Assembly: GCA_009918425.1 (NCBI GenBank)
Contig: RGEC01000044.1
Location: 1-12,319 of the forward strand
DNA length: 12,319 nt
Source of the DNA: Bacteroidota bacterium
GTDB taxonomy: Bacteria; Bacteroidota; Bacteroidia; NS11-12g; UBA955
Direction of reading: 5' to 3'
Within the stretch, counting starts at the first letter, position 1, and each line of letters starts with the position of its first letter. The notes below the pieces were generated by a model. That model was given only the letters and a program-made list of their open reading frames with translations. It searched no databases and had not been told where the DNA came from. The position numbers and the translations under genes were made by a program. This document shows positions 1 through 6,032 of the stretch, in pieces.

Positions 1-153
1 ACGCGGCCTGAAGTATTCAAAGAACACAAAGTGCCCGAAACACTGATGAGCGGTGACCACAAGAAAATTGAAACCTGGAGACTGGAACAGTCCATGGAAA
101 GAACCCGCAAACTCAGACCCGATTTATACAAAAAGCTCGATAACGACCTTTAA
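1..153 (+). CDS. trmD: tRNA (guanine-N1)-methyltransferase TrmD, C-terminal fragment
   Basis: Only the last 50 codons are in the window; the gene runs off the left edge and stops at TAA 151-153. The visible peptide has the end characteristic of TrmD: a KVPETLMSGDHKKIETWR stretch followed by RTRKLRPDLYKKL. This corresponds to the family's conserved SGxHxxIxxWR and RTxxRRPDLL tail in the C-terminal tRNA-binding domain. TrmD uses S-adenosylmethionine to methylate N1 of G37 next to the anticodon, which prevents +1 frameshifting. The catalytic SAM-binding knot is outside the window, so its integrity cannot be judged. The next gene starts 21 bp downstream on the same strand, with no terminator between, suggesting co-transcription. 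The identification rests on recognising the tail motif. Confidence 0.88.
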   Translation, partial: TRPEVFKEHKVPETLMSGDHKKIETWRLEQSMERTRKLRPDLYKKLDNDL

Positions 154-174
154 TTTCATATTTTTACAACGCTG

Positions 175-1596
175 ATGAAACTTACACTAAAACGCCCTCT
201 TGTTATTTTTGATCTTGAAACCACCGGTGTCAATACTTCTACAGACCGAATCGTGGAAATCTGTATGATTAAGGTTTTTCCTGAAGGACACGAAGAATTG
301 CGAACCTACCGCATCAATCCCGGTATGCCAATCCCGCCACAGGCCACTGCTGTGCACGGCATATCGGATGAAGATGTTGCAGATAAACCCAGCTTTAAAA
401 TGCTGGCAGCTGAACTCAATATATTTATGCAGGAATGTGATTTTGGCGGATTTAACAGCAACAAATTTGATTTCCCCATGCTGGTCGAAGAATTTTACCG
501 AGCCGGCATTGAATTTGAGGTCGAAAAACGCAAATTCATTGATGCACAGCGCATTTTCCATGTGAAAGAGCCCAGAAATCTAACCGCTGCCTACAAGTTT
601 TACTGCAACCGGGATCTTGAAAATGCACACAGTGCAGAAGCCGATACCTTGGCAACCTGGGCGATTCTTAAGGCACAGATTGAGCGTTATGAAGATTTAC
701 CCGGAGATATTGATGCTCTGCATAAAATGAGTGGCCAGAGCAACCTGGCAGACCTTGCCGGCAGATTTGTTTACAATGATCAGGGAGAAATTATTTTTAA
801 CTTTGGCAAACACAAAAACAAATCGGTTAAAGATAAATGTGCTTACCCGAATACGGCTGAGCATGCGCAACGAATGAAACAACATTCCAAAGAATTTGCT
901 TCCTGGATATTGTATCGTGATGATGATTTCATCGTGGTAAATAAACCTCCTTTTGTTCCATCCTTGCACGAACGCGGCAAATTCACCCATATATCACTGC
1001 TGGAAATGGCGCGTGAATTTCACCCCGAGGCTACCCTTTGCCACCGTCTTGACCGTGAAACCAGCGGCGCTGTGGTGATTGCACTCAACACTGAGGCCTA
1101 CCGGCACATGAGCATACAGTTTGAAGACCGCAAGGTGGAGAAAATTTACCATGCCGTAGTAGAAGGACAAATTCAGTTTGATGATCATTTGGTGGACCTG
1201 CCCATACAAACAGAAATTCCCGGCAGGGTTAGAATTGACCGTTCCGGAAAACCCTCTGCTACCTTTTTTAAAACGCTGGAAATTTTCAGGCATTTTACTT
1301 TAATGGAATGTCAGCCTGTGACGGGCAGAATGCACCAGATACGCGTGCATCTTGAATCGCAGAACACACACATTCTCGGCGACGAACTGTACGGAGGTAA
1401 AATGTTTTTACTTTCCGAACTGAAACGCAAACATAAGGGTGAAGACAGCCCACTGATAAAAAGGTTTGCCCTGCACGCCCGCATGATCGCTTTCCGCAAG
1501 ATGGATAACGAAATTCTTGGTGTAGAGGCACCTTATCCAAAAGACATGGAAGTATTGTTAAAAATTCTTCGCAAATACGATGCGGTTGCTGATTAA
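175..1596 (+). CDS. DnaQ-like 3'-5' exonuclease fused to RluA-family pseudouridine synthase
   Basis: One open frame of 473 codons encodes two enzymes that are normally separate. Residues 1-180 form a DEDDh exonuclease: FDLETTG gives D13 and E15, NSNKFDFP gives D99, and HSAEAD gives H152 and D157. Residues 196-219 (VYNDQGEIIFNFGKHKNKSV) match the start of the small C-terminal domain seen in Bacteroidota exonucleases of this type. That domain then breaks off. Residues 234-473 form an RluA-type synthase converting uridine to pseudouridine in rRNA or tRNA. It has ILYRDDDFIVVNKP near its start, the catalytic motif HRLDRETSG with D293, GRMHQIRVHL at 384-393 and GDELYGG at 402-408. Both catalytic centres look intact. 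The synthase is about as long as stand-alone relatives if it begins at M234 (ATG 874). The fusion therefore probably arose by deletion (see junction entry). The target site of the synthase cannot be told. The following gene overlaps by 17 nt. Confidence 0.85.
   Translation: MKLTLKRPLVIFDLETTGVNTSTDRIVEICMIKVFPEGHEELRTYRINPGMPIPPQATAVHGISDEDVADKPSFKMLAAELNIFMQECDFGGFNSNKFDFPMLVEEFYRAGIEFEVEKRKFIDAQRIFHVKEPRNLTAAYKFYCNRDLENAHSAEADTLATWAILKAQIERYEDLPGDIDALHKMSGQSNLADLAGRFVYNDQGEIIFNFGKHKNKSVKDKCAYPNTAEHAQRMKQHSKEFASWILYRDDDFIVVNKPPFVPSLHERGKFTHISLLEMAREFHPEATLCHRLDRETSGAVVIALNTEAYRHMSIQFEDRKVEKIYHAVVEGQIQFDDHLVDLPIQTEIPGRVRIDRSGKPSATFFKTLEIFRHFTLMECQPVTGRMHQIRVHLESQNTHILGDELYGGKMFLLSELKRKHKGEDSPLIKRFALHARMIAFRKMDNEILGVEAPYPKDMEVLLKILRKYDAVAD
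821..877 (+). other. fusion junction: relic of the exonuclease C-terminus in the +1 frame, ending in TGA overlapping an ATG
   Basis: Read one base later than the long frame, positions 821-877 give NRLKINVLTRIRLSMRNE followed by TGA at 875-877. The part VLTRIRL resembles the usual last residues of Bacteroidota exonucleases of this type (of the form TKxxLTxIRL, recalled from the family). The TGA overlaps the ATG at 874-876 (ATGA), the typical coupling of two adjacent genes. That ATG is in frame with the synthase and would give a 240-residue stand-alone protein. Between the GKHKNKSV end of the main frame (about 828) and the relic VLTRIRL (from 839) about 20-25 residues of the family are missing. 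This fits a deletion of about 65 nt that also shifted the frame. Residues 220-233 of the fusion are then out-of-frame readout of the old tail. Inference from sequence; the breakpoint is not exact. Confidence 0.6.
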
Positions 1597-2527
1597 AATA
1601 TGGCCATTATTTCTATGCACTGGGATGTGGCTTTCATTTTCGCCACCACCTGATTTTAGGGAAATTAGCGAAGCCGAAATGGGAAGAAAATTATTCTTCG
1701 ACAAACGGTTCTCAAAAAACTACAGCGTAAGTTGTGCAGATTGCCACTTACCCGGCCATGCCTTTTCAGACACAGCGGCATTTTCTAAGGGTTTTAGCGG
1801 CAAATTTACCAACCGCAATGCACCGGCACTAACCAATTTGAGTGGCAGACCTTACTTTTTTTGGGATGGCCGCGCACCAAGTCTGGAAGAACAGGTATTA
1901 CAACCCATTCAGCACCCAGTAGAAATGGGCATGAACCTGATTGAATTAAACAAAAGACTGAGGACAGATAAATTCTATGTAAAATGGTTTAAAAAGCATT
2001 ATAGCAAACTTCCTGATGTTTACCTCGCGGCACGTGCTATTGCTGCATTTGAACGGACCTTGGAAACGGGCAATGCACCCTTAGACCGCTTTATGGATGG
2101 TGATTCAAGTGCCATAAGTCTTTCTGCCATGCGCGGCAGAGAAATTTTCACCGAAAAAGGAAAATGTTTTGAATGCCATTTCACTCCGGATTTTACCGCA
2201 GATGAATTTAAAAATATTGGACTATTTAACGGGAAAACCCTTAATGACAGCGGTCGTTTCAATGTTACCAAAAAGCGTGAAGACTTAGGGAAATTCAGGG
2301 TTCCGGGTCTGCGTAACATAAGCCTTACGGCACCCTACATGCACAATGGGATGTTCAGAACCCTTAATCAGGTGATTGATTATTATAACGATCCCTCTTC
2401 TGTTGTTCCGGATGCCATCAACCGCGATACCTTGCTAAATGGCAAATTGCACCTTACACCGCAGGAAAAAGCAGACCTGCTGGCATTTCTCCAAACCCTC
2501 ACCTCTGCTTCCGCTTCACATAAATAA
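1580..2527 (+). CDS. di-heme cytochrome c peroxidase (CcpA/MauG family), exported
   Basis: The 315-residue product begins with a short basic start and a hydrophobic segment (residues 3-20), a signal peptide leading to the periplasm. Two c-type haem attachment motifs are visible: CADCH at 52-56 and CFECH at 196-200. Between them lie the family motifs FFWDGRA (93-99), containing the tryptophan expected between the haems, and QHPVEMG (111-117). After the second haem comes RVPGLRNISLTAPYMHNGMF (240-259), with Met254 or Met258 as the likely axial ligand of the electron-accepting haem. Members reduce hydrogen peroxide to water using electrons from cytochromes or, in MauG, oxidise protein side chains; which applies here cannot be told. 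Length and motif order are normal for a cytochrome c peroxidase. The ATG lies 17 nt inside the preceding gene, and the next gene follows after 3 nt, so it is probably co-transcribed with both. Confidence 0.9.
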   Translation: MRLLIKIWPLFLCTGMWLSFSPPPDFREISEAEMGRKLFFDKRFSKNYSVSCADCHLPGHAFSDTAAFSKGFSGKFTNRNAPALTNLSGRPYFFWDGRAPSLEEQVLQPIQHPVEMGMNLIELNKRLRTDKFYVKWFKKHYSKLPDVYLAARAIAAFERTLETGNAPLDRFMDGDSSAISLSAMRGREIFTEKGKCFECHFTPDFTADEFKNIGLFNGKTLNDSGRFNVTKKREDLGKFRVPGLRNISLTAPYMHNGMFRTLNQVIDYYNDPSSVVPDAINRDTLLNGKLHLTPQEKADLLAFLQTLTSASASHK

Positions 2528-2530
2528 AAA

Positions 2531-3001
2531 ATGCAGCATTCTTCATTAACGCCAAAAGAGCTGAGTGAAGTCGGTGATAAACTGCGAAAATTGCGCAAAA
2601 AACCGCCCGGTAACCTTGACAGACAGTTTGAGGAAGCGCACGATACCGTTTTTAATGAAATTGATTGTTTGACCTGCGCCAATTGTTGCAAATCTGCTTC
2701 CCCCATGCTATTTGAAAAGGACATTGAGCGGCTGTCGAAACACTTAAAGATAAAGCCCGGTGCATTTATTGAGCAATACTTATTCCTCGACACAGACGGG
2801 ATATATGCATTCAGGCAAACGCCTTGCCCGTTTCTGGGCAGTGACAACTATTGCAGTGTGTATGAACACAGGCCGAAAGCTTGTAGAGAATACCCGCACA
2901 CAAACATGCGCAAAATGCATACACTGCTGAAACTGGCCGAAAAAAACCTACACATTTGTCCGGCTGTGGCCAAAATTATTCAACGCATTGAAAATGCCTG
3001 A
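2531..3001 (+). CDS. YkgJ-family cysteine cluster protein (putative Zn/Fe-chelating)
   Basis: A 156-residue cytoplasmic protein with no signal peptide. Eight cysteines follow the YkgJ/CxxCxxCC pattern (Pfam PF03692): CLTCANCC at 46-53, then CPFL at 99, C108, C118 in the RPKACREYP motif, and C143 near the end. RPxxCRxYP is the strongest family signature. The family is annotated as a putative zinc- or iron-chelating domain; no reaction is established, and some members are linked to Fe-S or metal handling. Its start is 3 nt after the stop of the haem peroxidase gene, so the two are almost certainly translated from one message. That pairing hints at a link to metal or oxidative chemistry but does not prove one. 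The N-terminal 40 residues are charged and predicted helical. Confidence 0.85.
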   Translation: MQHSSLTPKELSEVGDKLRKLRKKPPGNLDRQFEEAHDTVFNEIDCLTCANCCKSASPMLFEKDIERLSKHLKIKPGAFIEQYLFLDTDGIYAFRQTPCPFLGSDNYCSVYEHRPKACREYPHTNMRKMHTLLKLAEKNLHICPAVAKIIQRIENA

Positions 3002-3030
3002 GACCCTGCTATTTGGGGCTGGCTGTGGCG

Positions 3031-3038
3031 TATATTTG
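3031..3038 (+). promoter_or_regulatory. -7 promoter box of lepA
   Basis: TATATTTG matches the Bacteroidota primary-sigma -7 consensus TAnnTTTG exactly. It lies 11 nt before the lepA ATG, in the 48-bp gap after the cysteine-cluster gene. I do not see a well-spaced -33 TTG. If used, transcription would start only a few bases before the start codon. Confidence 0.5.
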
Positions 3039-3049
3039 CGGCGCCGTTT

Positions 3050-4840
3050 ATGAAAAACATCCGCAACTTCTGCATTATAGCCCACATTGACCACGGAAAA
3101 AGCACGCTGGCAGACCGTTTGCTGGAATATACAGGAACCCTCGATAAACGACAGTTGCAGGCCCAGACACTGGATGATATGGATCTGGAGCGCGAACGTG
3201 GAATCACCATTAAAAGCCACGCCATTCAGATGAATTATAGCCTGGATGGTCAGGATTATGTGCTCAATCTCATTGATACCCCCGGCCATGTGGATTTTAG
3301 CTATGAAGTAAGCAGAAGTATTGCTGCCTGCGAAGGCGCCTTACTAATCGTTGATGCGAGCCAGGGTATTGAAGCCCAAACCATAAGCAACCTGTTCATG
3401 GCCTTGGAACACGGCCTTGAAATTATTCCCGTTCTGAATAAAATAGATTTACCCGGAGCTATGCCCGAAGAGGTAAAGGATGAAATCGTGGATCTGCTGG
3501 GCTGTAAACGCGAAGAAATTATTCCTGCCAGTGGCAAAACAGGCCAAGGAGTGTACGATGTACTTCGCGCCATTGTAGAGCGTGTGCCTGCACCCAAAGG
3601 CAATCCCGAAGCACCATTGAAGGCACTTATCTTCGATTCGGTATTCAATTCTTTCCGGGGAATTATAGCCTATTACAGGGTGCTTGACGGCAGCATTCAA
3701 AGCGGGCAGCATGTAAAGTTCATGAACACCGGTCTGGATTACCATGCTGATGAAATTGGCGTGCTTAAACTTGATTTGGCACCTAAAAAGCAGATTTCTG
3801 CCGGCGATGTGGGATACATTATTTCGGGTATCAAAGATGCCAAAGAAGTGAAGGTGGGTGACACCATTACCGATTTCGACAAACCTGCAGCAGAGGCTAT
3901 CAAGGGTTTTGAAGATGTAAAACCCATGGTATTTGCCGGTATTTATCCGGTGGATACTGAAGACTATGAGGAATTGCGGGAAAGCATGCAAAAACTGCAG
4001 CTAAACGACGCATCCATAGTATTTGAGCCCGAAAGCTCTGCAGCACTGGGTTTCGGATTCCGATGCGGGTTTCTGGGCATGCTGCATCTGGAAATTATTC
4101 AGGAAAGGCTGGAACGTGAGTTTGGTATGACGGTGATAACCACCGTTCCCAACGTTAGCTACATTGCCTACGACACCAAGGGAGAAGTAATTGCGGTGAA
4201 CAATCCCAGCGACCTGCCCCCGCCGGAAAAAATTGATTACGTTGAAGAGCCGTATATCACAGCTTCCGTGATTACAAAATCTGAGTATGTAGGATCAGTT
4301 ATGAGCCTGTGTTTGGATAAACGTGGTATTTTGAAAAATCAGGTTTACCTGACTTCAGAACGTGTGGAAATGACCTTTGAAATGCCGCTGGCGGAAATCG
4401 TGTTCGATTTTTACGATCGACTGAAAACCATCAGCCGTGGATATGCCAGCTTCGATTATCAGCCTTTAGGCTATCGCGAAAGTAAACTGGTAAAAATGGA
4501 TATTCTGCTCAATGCAAAACAGGTAGATGCCCTGAGCGCCATTATTCATAGGGATAACGCCTACGATCTGGGCAAAAAAATCTGTAAAAAACTCAAAGAC
4601 CTGATACCCAGACAACAGTTTGAAATTGCCATTCAGGCCGCCATCGGTGCCAAAATTATTTCCAGAGAAAACATATCAGCCATCCGAAAAGATGTAACGG
4701 CCAAGTGTTATGGTGGTGATATCAGCCGCAAACGCAAACTGCTTGAAAAACAGAAAGCAGGTAAGAAACGTATGCGTCAGGTAGGCAACGTGGAAATTCC
4801 TCAGAGCGCCTTTATGGCGGTATTGAAACTGGATGAATAA
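3050..4840 (+). CDS. lepA: elongation factor 4 (LepA), ribosome back-translocating GTPase
   Basis: The 596-residue product has the usual LepA length and the translational GTPase motifs in order. These are G1 AHIDHGKS (11-18), the switch I region with RERGITI (48-54), G3 DTPGH (76-80) and G4 NKID (130-133). Domain II and the EF-G-like domains follow, including FGFRCGFLGMLHLEI, highly conserved in LepA. The LepA-specific C-terminal domain ends with GGDISRKRKLLEKQKAGKKR and then VGNVEIPQSAFMAVLK, which are diagnostic. EF4 binds ribosomes on the cytoplasmic face or in the cytosol, acts on stalled or mistranslocated ribosomes, and has been linked to initiation and ribosome assembly. Start ATG 3050 gives the standard MKNIRNFCIIAHIDHG beginning. 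A predicted promoter lies immediately upstream and a weak terminator follows. Confidence 0.97.
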   Translation: MKNIRNFCIIAHIDHGKSTLADRLLEYTGTLDKRQLQAQTLDDMDLERERGITIKSHAIQMNYSLDGQDYVLNLIDTPGHVDFSYEVSRSIAACEGALLIVDASQGIEAQTISNLFMALEHGLEIIPVLNKIDLPGAMPEEVKDEIVDLLGCKREEIIPASGKTGQGVYDVLRAIVERVPAPKGNPEAPLKALIFDSVFNSFRGIIAYYRVLDGSIQSGQHVKFMNTGLDYHADEIGVLKLDLAPKKQISAGDVGYIISGIKDAKEVKVGDTITDFDKPAAEAIKGFEDVKPMVFAGIYPVDTEDYEELRESMQKLQLNDASIVFEPESSAALGFGFRCGFLGMLHLEIIQERLEREFGMTVITTVPNVSYIAYDTKGEVIAVNNPSDLPPPEKIDYVEEPYITASVITKSEYVGSVMSLCLDKRGILKNQVYLTSERVEMTFEMPLAEIVFDFYDRLKTISRGYASFDYQPLGYRESKLVKMDILLNAKQVDALSAIIHRDNAYDLGKKICKKLKDLIPRQQFEIAIQAAIGAKIISRENISAIRKDVTAKCYGGDISRKRKLLEKQKAGKKRMRQVGNVEIPQSAFMAVLKLDE

Positions 4841-4856
4841 AACCTAACCGGTTTTT
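4839..4856 (+). terminator. weak hairpin terminator after lepA
   Basis: AAAACC at 4839-4844 pairs with GGTTTT at 4850-4855 around a 5-nt loop (TAACC), with one further T. The stem begins at the lepA stop codon. It is short and A/U rich, so termination would be modest; the position directly after the gene is the main support. Confidence 0.35.
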
Positions 4857-4865
4857 ACCAAATAT

Positions 4866-4897
4866 TTTGTAATTCCGATAAAAATCGCCTATATTTG
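4866..4897 (+). promoter_or_regulatory. promoter of dprA (TTTG -33, TATATTTG -7)
   Basis: TTTG at 4866-4869 and TATATTTG at 4890-4897 are separated by 20 bp, matching the Bacteroidota arrangement TTTG-N about 20-TAnnTTTG with an exact -7 box. Transcription would begin near 4904, leaving a leader of about 25 nt before the TTG start of dprA. The -7 box sits inside an 8-bp palindrome. Confidence 0.65.
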
Positions 4898-4907
4898 GGA
4901 ATATAGG
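4888..4907. repeat. 8-bp inverted repeat over the dprA -7 box
   Basis: CCTATATT (4888-4895) and AATATAGG (4900-4907) are perfect inverted repeats separated by TGGG. The -7 box TATATTTG (4890-4897) is embedded in the left arm and loop. As most of it would lie upstream of the expected transcript start, a DNA-level operator is more plausible than an RNA hairpin, but no regulator is identified. Confidence 0.5.
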
Positions 4908-4928
4908 TTTGTTAATTTTTTTATCATT

Positions 4929-6032
4929 TTGGAATTATTTTATTTATTGTCATTATCTCAGATTCCGGGTATTGGGCCCATTTCAGGAAAAACACTCATA
5001 AGCCATTGCGGTTCGGCCGAGGCTGTTTTCAAAGAAAAAAAACGAATACTGGAGAAAATTCCGGGTATTGGATCCATGGGAGCCGCTGCCATTCGGCAGG
5101 AAACCGGTGCATATGCAGCGGAAAAAGAAATAAAATTCATTGAACAGTCCTGCATTCGGGTTTTACCCTATACATCGCCTGATTATCCGATTAGATTGAA
5201 ACAAATTCTGGATAGTCCATTGTTGCTTTTTGTGAAGGGCAGTACCGAGCTCAACCCCATGCGCACCTGTGCCATAGTAGGCACAAGAAAAAATACGGCA
5301 GATGGCACGCAAACCACACGCAACATTGTTTCAGGTTTGAAACAGCACGCCTGTCATATTATAAGCGGGCTGGCCTTCGGCATTGATATTATTGCACACA
5401 AAACGGCTGTGGATGAGCAAATTCCTACCGTTGCCGTGGTGGCCCACGGACTTGATATGGTTTATCCGCTCCGCCATAAATCCGTGGCAGATAAAATGCT
5501 CGCATCCGGTGGTGCCATTGTCAGCGAGCTGTTCAGCGGCACCCCTTTGCACCCTGATTTATTTCCGCGCAGAAACCGTATTGTGGCCGGCATGAGCGAT
5601 GCAGTGGTAGTGATAGAAAGTATGATTAGGGGCGGCAGTATGATTACGGCACAAATTGCTCACAGCTATGACCGCGATGTTTTTGCTGTTCCGGGAAAAC
5701 CGGACGATAAGATGAGCGAAGGCTGTAATTATCTGATTAAAAACCTCAAAGCAGGCCTTTGCGAAAATGCCAATGATATTGCACGTGGCATGAACTGGGA
5801 TCTGGGTTCGGTAAAACACACAAACATTCAGACAACCTTGATGTTTGATCTTTCACCGGAAGAAAAACTGATTATGGATTGCCTGAAAGGCAAAAGCAGA
5901 CACTTCGATGAATTGCTATTGTCTACGGGTCTGCCCATGAGTAGGTTAACGCTTTTGTTGCTGGAAATGGAAATGAAGCAAATGGTAAGCAGCCTGCCGG
6001 GGAAGATGTATAAAAATATCGCCTTCGGCTGA
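4929..6032 (+). CDS. dprA: DNA processing protein DprA
   Basis: The 367-residue product loads RecA onto incoming single-stranded DNA during natural transformation and protects it. Residues 11-55 hold two helix-hairpin-helix motifs (IPGIGPISG and IPGIGSMGA), usual at the N-terminus of longer DprA proteins. The Rossmann core follows: IVGTR (116-120), SGLAFGIDIIAH (146-157), AHGLD (172-176), SELFSGTPLHPDLFPRRNRI (199-218) and GGSMITAQIA. Residues 305-367 form the C-terminal winged-helix (DML1-like) domain. The start used is TTG; the in-frame codons upstream (ATT, ATC, TTT) contain no ATG, and the N-terminus aligns with the expected family start, so TTG is accepted. A promoter lies 32 nt upstream. 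The TGA stop directly abuts the stop of convergent yidC. Presence of DprA suggests competence potential but no other competence genes are here. Confidence 0.93.
   Translation: MELFYLLSLSQIPGIGPISGKTLISHCGSAEAVFKEKKRILEKIPGIGSMGAAAIRQETGAYAAEKEIKFIEQSCIRVLPYTSPDYPIRLKQILDSPLLLFVKGSTELNPMRTCAIVGTRKNTADGTQTTRNIVSGLKQHACHIISGLAFGIDIIAHKTAVDEQIPTVAVVAHGLDMVYPLRHKSVADKMLASGGAIVSELFSGTPLHPDLFPRRNRIVAGMSDAVVVIESMIRGGSMITAQIAHSYDRDVFAVPGKPDDKMSEGCNYLIKNLKAGLCENANDIARGMNWDLGSVKHTNIQTTLMFDLSPEEKLIMDCLKGKSRHFDELLLSTGLPMSRLTLLLLEMEMKQMVSSLPGKMYKNIAFG
4962..5071 (+). repeat. 14-bp direct repeat encoding the two HhH motifs of DprA
   Basis: ATTCCGGGTATTGG occurs at 4962-4975 and again at 5058-5071, 96 nt (32 codons) apart in the same frame. 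Each copy encodes IPGIG of one helix-hairpin-helix motif. Identical codons in both copies may mean a recent internal duplication or conversion, or simply strong codon preference. Confidence 0.7.

Noticed and set aside
3012..3015. TTTG as a -33 box for lepA
   Set aside because: It is only 15 bp from the -7 box, too close for the Bacteroidota spacing of about 19-23 bp.
3449..3991. 180-codon minus-strand frame inside lepA
   Set aside because: Complementary to conserved lepA sequence and without any family motif; a shadow frame.
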